From Winogradskyella endarachnes (lineage in GTDB: Bacteria; Bacteroidota; Bacteroidia; Flavobacteriales; Flavobacteriaceae), in assembly GCF_009741275.1 (NCBI RefSeq), contig NZ_WOWS01000001.1, positions 744,001 through 808,000 of the forward strand: 64,000 nucleotides of DNA, read 5' to 3'. This document shows, piece after piece, positions 43,522-53,213 of the stretch. How positions within the stretch are numbered: the first letter of the stretch is position 1; every line of letters starts with the position of its first letter. The translations under genes were made by a program, and so were the position numbers. The notes under the pieces were generated by a model. It was given only the letters and a program-made list of their open reading frames with translations, was not told the origin of the DNA and did not search any database.

Positions 43522-46500
43522 TTTGATGTTCTTTTAAGTTGAACTTCTGCTTTCCAGCTGTACAATACTGGTACAACAAACAAAGTGATTAAGGCAATGA
43601 GCATTCCGCCAAAACTTGGTATTGCCATAGGTGTCATTATATCACTACCTCTTCCTGTAGATGTTAATACTGGTAATAATGCCAATATTGTAGTAGCAGT
43701 TGTCATTAAACAAGGTCTAATACGTTTTTCTCCTGCTTCTACTACTGATGCTCTGATTTCTTTTTTATTTTCTGGTGTGTTTCTATCGAATGTTTGTGTT
43801 AAATAAGTTGCCATTACAACTCCATCATCGGTTGCGATACCAAATAGTGCAATAAACCCAACCCAAACTGCTACACTTAAATTAATGGGGTGCATTTGAA
43901 ATAAATCGCGCAGATTTTCACCAAAGACATTGAAGTTTAAGAACCAATCTTGACCATAGAGCCATATCATTACAAAACCACCAGCAAAAGCAACTGCAAT
44001 ACCTGTGAATACCATTAGTGATGTCCCTACTGAACGAAATTGGAAATACAGAATTAAGAAAATGATTGCCAACGCTAAAGGCACAACAACCGACAAGGTT
44101 TTTTCTGCTCTTAATTGGTTTTCATACGTTCCCGTAAATTGGTAGTTGATACCTTTTGGGACTACCAATTCGCCACTATCTATCTTTTCTTGAATTAAGG
44201 TTTGTGCATTTTCTACCACATTGACTTCTGCAAAACCATCCATTTTATCAAATAACACATAGCCAACTAAAAAAGTGTCTTCACTTTTAATTACTTGTGG
44301 ACCTTGTTCATATTTTATAGTCGCTAATTCACTTAAAGGAATAGGGCTTCCTTTTTCAACAGGCACATAGATTTGTTTTAAATCGGTTGGATTTGCTCTT
44401 AATTCTCTTGGGTAACGAACTCTAACACCATAACGCTCACGACCTTCTACTGTCTGTGTTAATACCATACCACCAACAGCCACTTTCAAAACATTTTGAA
44501 CTTCCTCAATGGTTACGCCATAACGAGCAATTTTCTCTCTATCAATATCAATTAACAAATAGGGTTTACCTACAATACGGTCTGCAAAAACAGCTTCATC
44601 TTTTACACCTTCAGCTTGTTTTAAAATATCTTCTAATCGCATTCCAAACGCTTCAATCTGCTTTAAATCTTGCCCTTTTATTTTAATACCCATTGGTGCT
44701 CGCATTCCTGTTTGCAACATTACCAATCGGGTTTCAATAGGTTGCAATTTTGGTGCAGATGTAACGCCTGGTAGTTTGGTAACTTTAACAATTTCATTCC
44801 AAATATCATCTGGTGATTGTATTTCAGGTCTCCAATTTCGATAGAACTCACCATTATTATCTTTTATTAATTGAGACCTTGAAACAGTATTGAAAGGTGT
44901 GTTTTCAGTATTATTTGGGTTCGTTATAAAACGACCATCTTTTAATTCAAACAAGCCATCATTATTCACTTTGTAGCGTTGACGTTCTCGGTTTTCATTC
45001 AGCATATATTCTGACTTATACTGAATAACATTTTCATACATTGATAGTGGTGCTGGGTCTAATGCAGATTCTGTACGACCTGCTTTTCCAACAACAGTTT
45101 TTATCTCTGGAATACTGGCAACTGCCATATCTAACTGCTGTAAAACACGCTTATTTTCTTCTACACCAGAATGTGGCATAGAAGTAGGCATCAATAAAAA
45201 AGAACCTTCATTTAACGATGGCATAAATTCTTTGCCTGTGTTTTTCATTATGAAAAAACCAGCAATGACAATTGCAGTTGGAATTGAAAGAAATAGTAAT
45301 TTATTATCTAAACACCATCTTAAAATTCGAGTATAATACCTGATAAACAATGAGAAAACACCCAATAAGCCAAAGCAAATGACACCAACAAAGATGAGGT
45401 TCCAGAAGATACTTTTATCAACTCCTAAAGGTCTCCAATATTCCGCTAACAGAAATACTATTGCAGTTGTACATATTATGATATTAATTAAGTTGGATTG
45501 TTTTTCTGTTATTTTATTTTGAGTACTTAACAATGCTGTGATACCAAAAGCTATCAATATTAATCCTAACCAATAACCATAGATTATTGCTATTATCCCT
45601 AATACTATTAAAACGCCATTTAAAGCATATTTAAAATGCGTTTTTATGCTTTTCTTTCTGAATAAAAACGCTGCAAAAGGTGGAATTAAAAACAATGCTA
45701 CAATTATTGAAGCTGTTAATGCAAAGGTTTTTGTGAATGCTAATGGTCTGAACAATTTACCTTCAGCGCCAATCATTGTAAATACAGGAATGAAACTTAT
45801 AATTGTAGTCATTACTGCGGTTACGATTGCACCAGAAACTTCGGCTGTTGCGTTGTAAACTACTGTATTAATGGATTGTGTTCCATCATCTTCATCTAAA
45901 TGCCGAATGATATTTTCTGATAGTATAACACCAACATCGACCATTGTTCCGATAGCAATTGCAATACCAGATAATGCGACAATATTAGCATCGACGCCAA
46001 AGAGTTTCATCGCAATAAATACCATTAAGACTGCAACTGGTAATAATCCTGAAATCAAGACAGAAGCTCGAAGATTAAACACCATAATGATTATAACCAA
46101 AATGGTAATCAATATTTCAAGAGTTAAGGCTTCATTGAGTGTACCTAAAGTTTCTTGTATCAATTCTGTTCTGTCATAAAAAGGCACTATGGTAACTTGT
46201 GATGTTCTTCCATCTGCCAAAACTTTTGAAGGTAATCCTGCACTTAATTCATTAATTTTTTCCTTTACGTTATTAATGACTTCCATTGGGTTTGCTCCAT
46301 AACGAGCCACCACAACAGCACCAACAACTTCAGCACCTTCTTTATCCAATAAACCTCGTCTTGTTGCTGGACCTAATGAAACTTTTCCAATGTCTTTAAT
46401 TTTTATTGAAGTGAAATTTTCAGAATCAACTACAGCATTTTCAATATCTGCAATGGATTTTACATACCCCAAACCACGAACTAAATATTCAGCTTGGTTA

Positions 46501-47225
46501 ATTTCCAAGGTTTGTGCGCCAATATCCTTATTACTTTCTTTTACAGCTTTAACAATATGGTGCAAACCAATATTATATTGTCGCATTAGTTCTGGGTTTA
46601 CATCCACTTGGTACTCTTGAACATAACCACCAATTGATGCAACTTCAGAAACACCGCTTGCAGAGGACAAGGCATATTTAACATAGTAATCTTGAATACT
46701 ACGTAATTCGTGTAAATCCCAACCACCTGTTACATTACCGTTCTCATCACGACCTTCAAGTGTGTACCAAAATATTTGTCCTAATCCTGTGGCATCTGGA
46801 CCTAAAGCAGGATTAACACCTTCGGGCAATAAACCACTTGGTAAGGAATTAAGTTTTTCGAGAATACGACTTCTACTCCAGTAAAACTCTATATCCTCTT
46901 CAAAAATGATATAGATACTTGAAAATCCAAACATAGAGGAACTACGAATGGTTTTTACTCCTGGAATACCCAATAATGAAGTGGTTAATGGATAGGTTAT
47001 TTGGTCTTCTATATCTTGTGGGGAACGACCATCCCACTTGGTAAATACGATTTGTTGATTTTCACCAATATCGGGGATAGCATCTACTGCTACAGGATCG
47101 CTTGGTAAAAATCCTGTATCCCAATTAAAAGGTGCGTTAACAGTTCCCCATCCAATAAAAAGGACAAGTAGTAAAACTGCAACGAGTTTGTTTTCTATTA
47201 AAAATTTGATGCTTTTATTTAGCAT
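43518..47225 (-). CDS. cusA: Heavy-metal efflux RND transporter permease, CusA-like, with large insertions
   Basis: The ATG at 47225 (MLNKSIKFLIENKLVAV, 1235 residues) is the usual CusA/CzcA start; an ATG six codons upstream is less likely. The proton-relay helix carries GIAIAIGTMVDVGVILSENI. Porter-domain segments such as WYTLEGRDENG and VGGMVLTQTVEGRERYGVRVRYPRELR are well conserved. It is about 190 residues longer than E. coli CusA (about 1047). Extra hydrophobic segments lie near residues 535-635, after helix 6, and an inserted periplasmic stretch near 730-790. It pumps Cu(I)/Ag(I) or divalent metals with proton exchange. Confidence 0.92.
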   Translation of the reverse strand: MLNKSIKFLIENKLVAVLLLVLFIGWGTVNAPFNWDTGFLPSDPVAVDAIPDIGENQQIVFTKWDGRSPQDIEDQITYPLTTSLLGIPGVKTIRSSSMFGFSSIYIIFEEDIEFYWSRSRILEKLNSLPSGLLPEGVNPALGPDATGLGQIFWYTLEGRDENGNVTGGWDLHELRSIQDYYVKYALSSASGVSEVASIGGYVQEYQVDVNPELMRQYNIGLHHIVKAVKESNKDIGAQTLEINQAEYLVRGLGYVKSIADIENAVVDSENFTSIKIKDIGKVSLGPATRRGLLDKEGAEVVGAVVVARYGANPMEVINNVKEKINELSAGLPSKVLADGRTSQVTIVPFYDRTELIQETLGTLNEALTLEILITILVIIIMVFNLRASVLISGLLPVAVLMVFIAMKLFGVDANIVALSGIAIAIGTMVDVGVILSENIIRHLDEDDGTQSINTVVYNATAEVSGAIVTAVMTTIISFIPVFTMIGAEGKLFRPLAFTKTFALTASIIVALFLIPPFAAFLFRKKSIKTHFKYALNGVLIVLGIIAIIYGYWLGLILIAFGITALLSTQNKITEKQSNLINIIICTTAIVFLLAEYWRPLGVDKSIFWNLIFVGVICFGLLGVFSLFIRYYTRILRWCLDNKLLFLSIPTAIVIAGFFIMKNTGKEFMPSLNEGSFLLMPTSMPHSGVEENKRVLQQLDMAVASIPEIKTVVGKAGRTESALDPAPLSMYENVIQYKSEYMLNENRERQRYKVNNDGLFELKDGRFITNPNNTENTPFNTVSRSQLIKDNNGEFYRNWRPEIQSPDDIWNEIVKVTKLPGVTSAPKLQPIETRLVMLQTGMRAPMGIKIKGQDLKQIEAFGMRLEDILKQAEGVKDEAVFADRIVGKPYLLIDIDREKIARYGVTIEEVQNVLKVAVGGMVLTQTVEGRERYGVRVRYPRELRANPTDLKQIYVPVEKGSPIPLSELATIKYEQGPQVIKSEDTFLVGYVLFDKMDGFAEVNVVENAQTLIQEKIDSGELVVPKGINYQFTGTYENQLRAEKTLSVVVPLALAIIFLILYFQFRSVGTSLMVFTGIAVAFAGGFVMIWLYGQDWFLNFNVFGENLRDLFQMHPINLSVAVWVGFIALFGIATDDGVVMATYLTQTFDRNTPENKKEIRASVVEAGEKRIRPCLMTTATTILALLPVLTSTGRGSDIMTPMAIPSFGGMLIALITLFVVPVLYSWKAEVQLKRTSK

Positions 47226-47332
47226 ATGATTGATTTTAAACAATTAGACAATAGTGTTGTAAAAACACCGAATACAGTAAATTATCCTTACGACATAATG
47301 CCATAGGATATAAATAGTCTAATGTTTAAAAA

Positions 47333-47746
47333 TCAAATTAAATACGTTTCGTCAATCTTGAAGATTTGCTTGACGACTAATGGTGGTTTGTATTCCTCAA
47401 AAGAAGAAACATTTTTATCTAACCCTTCAAAAAGGTTGATGTAAGTATATACAAATGAAGCGATGAATACTTGTTGCTCAAACGTGATTTTGTCAACTTG
47501 CAATTGTAATTCGTCTTGACCTTCAATTGCTAATTGTTTATCATCACAACAATTTTTCTTGGTAATAGAACATTCTTCGGTTGAAGGCTTTTCCATTTCC
47601 ATTCCGCAACCTTTGGCTTTTTGAAAGATAGCAGATTCTACTAAAGTATCTCCACAATAATGCATATTCACAGTAAATGACATTGTAGAGAATAACACTA
47701 CAAAAGTCATTGCTAAAGACATTATTTTATGGAAAATCTGCTTCAT
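47333..47746 (-). CDS. HYC_CC_PP family small metal-locus protein
   Basis: The ATG at 47746 gives 137 residues with a signal peptide (about 1-24). The three name-giving motifs are present: MHYCGDT, NCCDD and YKPPL. Two further cysteines (KGCGMEM and EECSITKKNCC) add to a likely metal-binding set. HYC_CC_PP proteins are found with copper and other metal efflux genes in Bacteroidota; their role is not established. It is the first gene of the cus block, upstream of cusA by about 107 bp. Confidence 0.88.
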   Translation of the reverse strand: MKQIFHKIMSLAMTFVVLFSTMSFTVNMHYCGDTLVESAIFQKAKGCGMEMEKPSTEECSITKKNCCDDKQLAIEGQDELQLQVDKITFEQQVFIASFVYTYINLFEGLDKNVSSFEEYKPPLVVKQIFKIDETYLI

Positions 47747-47817
47747 ATTGATTGCGAAGTTACGAAATTTTAACAACTATTGATTTTGTTTAACAGAAGT
47801 TTAATTGATTAATCTGC

Positions 47818-49770
47818 TTAATCCCATTTCATTTTCTGCAATCGAACTGCATTTAAAATTGCTAATAATGCTACTCCTACATCTGCAAAAACAGCTTCCC
47901 ACATTGTGGCTAAACCACCTGCTCCTAATATCAAGACAATAACTTTAACTCCAAACGCTAAAATGATATTCTGCCAAACTACTTTGCGTGTAGAACGACT
48001 TATTTTAATGGCTCTAACTACTTTTGAAGGCTGGTCGGTTTGAATGATAACGTCTGCTGTTTCAATAGCTACATCACTACCTAAACCACCCATTGCAATA
48101 CCAACGTTACTTGCTGCTAAAACAGGTGCATCGTTAATACCATCACCTATAAAGGCTATTTTGTTTTCAGGATTTTTCTTTAAAATTTCAACTTCGTTTA
48201 ATTTATCTTCTGGAAGTAAACCACCTTTAGCATTTTCGATATTCAACTCTTTAGCGACTTGTTGCGTGATGGAATCTTTATCACCGGAAAGCATCATAAT
48301 ATTTTTAATGCCTACTTTGTGTAATGCTGTAATAGTTTCTTTTGCATCCTCTTTTAATTCATCTGCTATGACTACATAACCTGCAAATTGATTATCGATT
48401 GCAACTAATACTATCGATTCTACAATAAATTCCGTTTCAGATGGAACATTTATATTATTCGCAGTCATTAAGGCTTTATTTCCTACTAAAACTGTTTTAC
48501 CATTAACAACGCCTTTTAAACCTTTACCTGCAATTTCAGAAACGTCTTGTGCTTCAAAATCTTCTCCTTCAGCTTTGTACTCTAAAATAGCTTTAGCAAT
48601 TGGATGCGTGGATTGTTCTTCCAACGCCATTAAGTATTGCATAAATTCGGTTTCATTCCAACCAATTGCTTTTACTTCTTTGATTTTAAAAACACCTTTG
48701 GTAACGGTTCCTGTTTTGTCCATTACCAAAGTATTTATTTTGGTCATTGCATCTAAAAATGAAGCACCTTTAAATAATATTCCATTTTTGGAAGCTGCTC
48801 CCAATCCACCGAAATAACCTAATGGAATTGAAATCACTAACGCACAAGGACAAGATATTACCAAGAAAATTAATGCTCTGTATAACCAATCTCTAAACAC
48901 ATAATCATCTACAAAAAAGTAAGGAATGAATGTCACGCCAATAGCCAAGAATACAACGATTGGTGTGTAGATACGAGCAAACTGTCTGATAAATAATTCT
49001 GTTTTAGATTTACGAGCTGTAGCATTTTGAACCAAGTCTAATATTCTCGCAATTGAACTATCTTCAAACTTATTGGTTACCTCAACTTCAATAACGCTTT
49101 CTAAATTGATACTACCTGCGTAAACCTTTGCTTCTTTCTGAATGGAATCTGGTTTGCTCTCGCCTGTTAACGCTGCGGTGTTTAGAGATGCTTTTTCGGA
49201 TAATAAAATCCCATCTAACGGTATTTTCTCACCTACTCGAATTTGTATTTTTTCACCAATATTTACAGCTTCTGGCGACACACTAACATAATCACCATCA
49301 CGAAATACATTGGCTTCTTTTGGTCGAACATCTAATAAGGCTTTAATATTTCCTTTTGCTCTATTAACTGCTGCGTTTTGAAATAATTCTCCTACTGCAT
49401 AAAATAGCATTACTGCCACACCTTCAGGATATTCACCAATGATAAACGCACCAATGGTGGCAATAGACATTAAAAAGAACTCGGTAAAAACATCGCCTTT
49501 TATAAGACTTTTCCAACCTTCTTTAATTACAGGAAATCCAACTGGAATATATGCTAAAGTGTACCAAACTACTCGAATCCATCCTTGAAATTGAGGAATC
49601 GCATCAAAATAATCTACAGCGATACCTACCATTAACATAACAAAACTTATGATAGCAGGAATGTATGTCTTGAATGCACTTCCATCTCCGTGGTCGTGAC
49701 CATCATCGTGAGAATGTTGTTCTTCTGAATTTGGTTTTAAATCTCTTAAATTGACTTTCTTTTTTTTCAT
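47818..49770 (-). CDS. Zn/Cd/Pb-translocating P1B-2 ATPase, ZntA/CadA-like
   Basis: This 650-residue protein lacks an N-terminal HMA domain and instead has a short His/Asp-rich stretch (HSHDDGHDHGDG, about 19-30). Eight membrane helices, the CPC motif SCPCALVIS, phosphorylation site DKTGTVTKGVF, hinge GDGINDAPVL and the C-terminal helix signature ADVGVALLAILNAVRL of the P1B-2 group are seen. It exports divalent metals from the cytoplasm. The start overlaps the DUF3703 stop by 4 bp. The upstream Fur-family gene is the likely regulator. Confidence 0.93.
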   Translation of the reverse strand: MKKKKVNLRDLKPNSEEQHSHDDGHDHGDGSAFKTYIPAIISFVMLMVGIAVDYFDAIPQFQGWIRVVWYTLAYIPVGFPVIKEGWKSLIKGDVFTEFFLMSIATIGAFIIGEYPEGVAVMLFYAVGELFQNAAVNRAKGNIKALLDVRPKEANVFRDGDYVSVSPEAVNIGEKIQIRVGEKIPLDGILLSEKASLNTAALTGESKPDSIQKEAKVYAGSINLESVIEVEVTNKFEDSSIARILDLVQNATARKSKTELFIRQFARIYTPIVVFLAIGVTFIPYFFVDDYVFRDWLYRALIFLVISCPCALVISIPLGYFGGLGAASKNGILFKGASFLDAMTKINTLVMDKTGTVTKGVFKIKEVKAIGWNETEFMQYLMALEEQSTHPIAKAILEYKAEGEDFEAQDVSEIAGKGLKGVVNGKTVLVGNKALMTANNINVPSETEFIVESIVLVAIDNQFAGYVVIADELKEDAKETITALHKVGIKNIMMLSGDKDSITQQVAKELNIENAKGGLLPEDKLNEVEILKKNPENKIAFIGDGINDAPVLAASNVGIAMGGLGSDVAIETADVIIQTDQPSKVVRAIKISRSTRKVVWQNIILAFGVKVIVLILGAGGLATMWEAVFADVGVALLAILNAVRLQKMKWD

Positions 49771-50129
49771 TTAATATCTAATAATTTTTCAATGTCATTG
49801 GGAATAGGCATCCGTTTTAATGGTGGCACGTTTGCTCCACCTGTATTACCAAGTGGAACGTGATTTATAAATGATTTCCAGCCACCCACAAACAACCTAA
49901 CTATTTGACCTATTACTTCTTTAGTATCTTTTTGTCTAAATCCAAATTTTAGCATTAACCAATGTGAATAGGTATGTTCTATTGGATAAGATTGCCCTAT
50001 GATATGACTGCGTTCTAAATGATACCAAGCATTGCCAAAATGCTTATTTTCTAAACAGAAACTGTATTGTTTTAATTCTTCGTTATAAGCCTGTTTAAGA
50101 TGTTTAGGTATTTTAGTATTAAACTTCAT
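49767..50129 (-). CDS. DUF3703 family protein
   Basis: The ATG at 50129 (120 residues, MKFNTKIPKHLKQAYNEELKQYSF) is preferred over the frame from 50171. The family core is visible in NAWYHLERSHIIGQSYPIEHTYSHWLMLKFGFRQKD and the GxxNVPPLKRMPIP tail. Conserved histidines suggest a metal-binding protein. DUF3703 is regularly encoded next to mercury, cadmium and zinc resistance genes. It couples translationally to the P1B-2 ATPase. Confidence 0.85.
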   Translation of the reverse strand: MKFNTKIPKHLKQAYNEELKQYSFCLENKHFGNAWYHLERSHIIGQSYPIEHTYSHWLMLKFGFRQKDTKEVIGQIVRLFVGGWKSFINHVPLGNTGGANVPPLKRMPIPNDIEKLLDIK

Positions 50130-50185
50130 ATCCACTAATTTTGGATAAAAGTAATTTAATAGTAAGTGCAATGGAAGTGCATTTG

Positions 50186-50599
50186 TTATCCACTACACTT
50201 ATCACATATACCTTTTACAACCAAGTTTACATTTTCCGAAACAAAGCCATCAGGCACTTTAATTTGGGGTATTTTATGGTCTGTTAAGCAAATGGTTTCA
50301 TTGCAATTGTTACAATGGAAGTGTAAGTGCAAATCAGTTTCAATTTCACAATTACATCCCTTTTCACATAAAGCATATTTGGTAATACCTGTGCCATCAT
50401 CAATTTGATGGACAATATCTTTTTCCTCAAAAGTTTTAATTGTACGGTATAAGGTAGTTCTGTCTGCTTTTTCAAAAGCATTTTCTATATCACTCAATGT
50501 TACTGCAACCTCCTTCTCAACTAGGAACTTATAAATTAACATACGCATTGCAGTAACTCGTATGTTTTTTGATTCTAATACTTGTTCTATTGTTTCCAT
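50186..50599 (-). CDS. Fur-family metalloregulator (Zur-like)
   Basis: This 137-residue protein has a winged helix (ITAMRMLIYKFLVE-like start; TTLYRTIKTFEEKDIVHQI recognition region). A metal-binding dimerisation domain follows with HLHFHCNNCNETICL and a second CDKC pair near the end, the structural zinc site. It is probably a Zur-type zinc repressor. It lies between the TonB receptor gene (2 bp upstream) and DUF3703, and probably controls this divalent-metal cluster. Confidence 0.88.
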   Translation of the reverse strand: METIEQVLESKNIRVTAMRMLIYKFLVEKEVAVTLSDIENAFEKADRTTLYRTIKTFEEKDIVHQIDDGTGITKYALCEKGCNCEIETDLHLHFHCNNCNETICLTDHKIPQIKVPDGFVSENVNLVVKGICDKCSG

Positions 50600-50601
50600 A
50601 A

Positions 50602-52788
50602 TTAATCGTGGTCTTCGTTTCCAAATGGTTTAATAATAAGTCCTACACTAAATATAAAACCATCTGTAGGCGCATATATTTCTGGGAAAACAGGATTTTC
50701 GTGCGGTGGTAAAACCAAAGGTGAAAACCTGCTTTGTCTTCTATCTGTAAAGTTTTCGAAATTTACAAATACACTTCCCAATTTAAAGTTACGCATAACC
50801 ATTAAACCCATAGTTACAAAGTCTGTAGTTTCTGTACCATTAGACAAGAACTGTTTCCCTGTATAATAAGTTTCATAACCTATGCGCCATTTTTTAGATT
50901 CGTACATTATAACACTTCCTGCATTATGTTTTGCTGTTAAGGGTTTTTGAGGATTGCCTTCTAAATAATTTAGCCTTGTATCAATAAATGCATAATTTAA
51001 AAACCATCTAAAATCCTTATATGTAAATTTGATGTTCGTTTCTGAACCTTTGCTGAATATTTTATCTGAAGCATTTTCAAATTGAAAAAATCCGTTATCT
51101 GTTGAATTTAAAAGCAGTCCATCATTAATAGCAGTCACATAGAATAATTGGTTTATGGAAAAACCAATCTCATCCGATAATCGTGTTTGATAATTCACAT
51201 CGAAATTAACACCATAAGAACGTTCTGCATCTACTGTAGATTTATCTATTGCAAGCACATTTTCAAAGTTAATATACTCTGCTTCTTCTGTAAAAATATC
51301 AGGAATCTTATACCCTAAACCTCCACCAATTCTACTTGAAAATCCACTATTGTTTTTATAAAGTAATGAAATTCTTGGAAGTGGAAAGAAACCGAAATCC
51401 GTATTATAATCTGCTCTTAATCCAGTTTCCAATATCCAATTATCTGATATGTCAAAGATATTATTTGCAAATGCACCAAAGGTTACATCTTTTTGGTCTC
51501 GCTGTAATGGTACGTTATCATTTTCATCAAAATTTGAGGTATATAGATTAGCTCCAACTATCCAATCCGTTTTATCTGAAGCTGTATTATAAGATATTTC
51601 AGTAAACGTATTTGTTTGTTTGCCATCAAAATTGAAATCCGGAACAGTTAAGTTCCTATCGAAAAAAGAGACACTATTTTTAAACTCTAATGAACTAACG
51701 GAATCTAATTGTGTTTGATATACAAATTGACTGCTTAATCGTTTTGAGTTGTTTTCTTCTGTATATTGATGAATACCATCCGCACCACTTTCAATTTTGG
51801 TAATATCTCCACCAATTCTATCATCATACGTTCCGTTTAACCCAAACCAGAGCATTGTTTTATCTGATGGATAATAAAACAGTTTAGGATTAAAAGAAAT
51901 TGATGTTGTTTTTGGCAGGTTGCTAAAGCCATCATCTTCTGGGTCGTATGCTTTTTGATAATGACCAGAACCATAAAGTGATACACCGAATTTTTCATTT
52001 CTTTTACTATAAAATACATTGGCTGTACTTCCTAATGCTTGTGTTTGTGTAAGCATTATATCTAAAGCAGGTTCAAAGTCTGGTGTTTTAGATACCATAT
52101 TTACCAATCCTGCAATAGCACCACCACCATAAAGGGTTGATGAACTTCCTTTTATAATTTCAAATTGTTGTAAGTCTAAAGGTGGTATTTGTAGAATACT
52201 TAATCCACTTGAGAAACCACCATATAAGGGAAACCCATCTCTTAAAAGTTGTGTGTATCTACCATCTAATCCTTGAATACGAATGTTGGTGCTCCCACTA
52301 CTTAATGATGTTTGTTGCATTTGTATTCCTGTACTTTCACGAAGCACCATAGAAATATTAGTAGGGTTCATTATTGCTTTTTCTGCTAATTCCTCTGCAC
52401 CGATAAACTCGATACGTGTTGGTATTTTTCGTACTGTTCTTGTGCTTCTTGTAGATTGCAATACTACAGCATCTAATTGATTACCGCCCTCTTTTAGTTT
52501 AAACATTAATTCTGTATTACTTGGAATTTGAATTGTTGTCTCAAATGTTTCAAAACCTAAAAAGGAAATTATTATTTGATGCTGACCGTCTGGTATTTCT
52601 GTAAATTCTGCAATACCATCAAAATTGGTGACTGCTCCTTTTTCTAATGCTTCAAAGTAAACAGTAGCGCCCATTAAAGGTTCGTTATCTGCCTCTGTTA
52701 TGACTTTAATTTGTATGTCTGATGTTTGTGCCTTTAACGATAGGCAAAGTATTAATATGAGCTTTAGGCTCAATAGGTATTTATTCAT
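50602..52788 (-). CDS. TonB-dependent receptor of the metal island
   Basis: This 728-residue protein has a signal peptide (1-20) and a carboxypeptidase-like beta-sandwich (about 22-105, GATVYFEALEKGAVTNFDGIAEF). A plug follows (NIRIQGLDGRYTQLLRDGFPLYGG, IIKGSSSTLYGGGAIAGLVNMVSKTP), then a beta-barrel. It imports a substrate across the outer membrane with TonB energy. Position next to Fur and DUF6660 suggests a metal or metallophore. This differs from the copper-type receptor at 9638, which has the Cys/Met plug motif; that motif is absent here. Confidence 0.9.
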   Translation of the reverse strand: MNKYLLSLKLILILCLSLKAQTSDIQIKVITEADNEPLMGATVYFEALEKGAVTNFDGIAEFTEIPDGQHQIIISFLGFETFETTIQIPSNTELMFKLKEGGNQLDAVVLQSTRSTRTVRKIPTRIEFIGAEELAEKAIMNPTNISMVLRESTGIQMQQTSLSSGSTNIRIQGLDGRYTQLLRDGFPLYGGFSSGLSILQIPPLDLQQFEIIKGSSSTLYGGGAIAGLVNMVSKTPDFEPALDIMLTQTQALGSTANVFYSKRNEKFGVSLYGSGHYQKAYDPEDDGFSNLPKTTSISFNPKLFYYPSDKTMLWFGLNGTYDDRIGGDITKIESGADGIHQYTEENNSKRLSSQFVYQTQLDSVSSLEFKNSVSFFDRNLTVPDFNFDGKQTNTFTEISYNTASDKTDWIVGANLYTSNFDENDNVPLQRDQKDVTFGAFANNIFDISDNWILETGLRADYNTDFGFFPLPRISLLYKNNSGFSSRIGGGLGYKIPDIFTEEAEYINFENVLAIDKSTVDAERSYGVNFDVNYQTRLSDEIGFSINQLFYVTAINDGLLLNSTDNGFFQFENASDKIFSKGSETNIKFTYKDFRWFLNYAFIDTRLNYLEGNPQKPLTAKHNAGSVIMYESKKWRIGYETYYTGKQFLSNGTETTDFVTMGLMVMRNFKLGSVFVNFENFTDRRQSRFSPLVLPPHENPVFPEIYAPTDGFIFSVGLIIKPFGNEDHD

Positions 52789-52837
52789 TGAATTATAATT
52801 GTAATTAACTAAATAATTGATTTAAAATCGAAACGTT

Positions 52838-53155
52838 TTAGCTTATTACTTGTGGCGGTTGCCAAATATTAGAATGGAAATCAAATCTATAATTCGACTG
52901 ATATGTAGATATTAATTGAGTCGAAATTTTATGAAAATTTAATAGTTCAAATGTCGCCAATGGCTCATAGGTTATTGATATACCGCAACAATTACAAATA
53001 CAAGTTATAGGACAAGAATCATCACTATCTTTTTGATGATTATGTTCAGCACTAATTTCCTCGTGTTGTTGGTCTTCTAAATTTTGACCATCTGAACAAG
53101 GCATTGCAGATAATGCTAACATTGTTATAGCTAATATGAATGCTAAAAATTTCAT
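52838..53155 (-). CDS. DUF6660 family small exported protein
   Basis: The ATG at 53155 gives 105 residues with an N-terminal signal peptide (MKFLAFILAITMLALSAMPC). A His/Asp/Glu-rich linker (about 25-45) and a CPITCICNCCG cysteine cluster follow. The frame from 53257 would overlap the Argonaute gene end and lacks a leading signal. DUF6660 proteins sit upstream of metal-related TonB receptors. A periplasmic or surface metal-binding role is inferred. It starts 58 bp after the Argonaute stop. Confidence 0.8.
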   Translation of the reverse strand: MKFLAFILAITMLALSAMPCSDGQNLEDQQHEEISAEHNHQKDSDDSCPITCICNCCGISITYEPLATFELLNFHKISTQLISTYQSNYRFDFHSNIWQPPQVIS

Positions 53156-53213
53156 TGAAGCAAAGATACTAATTTTTTGATGCAATGGTTGTGCAAATAA
53201 ATTGATTAGTAAA

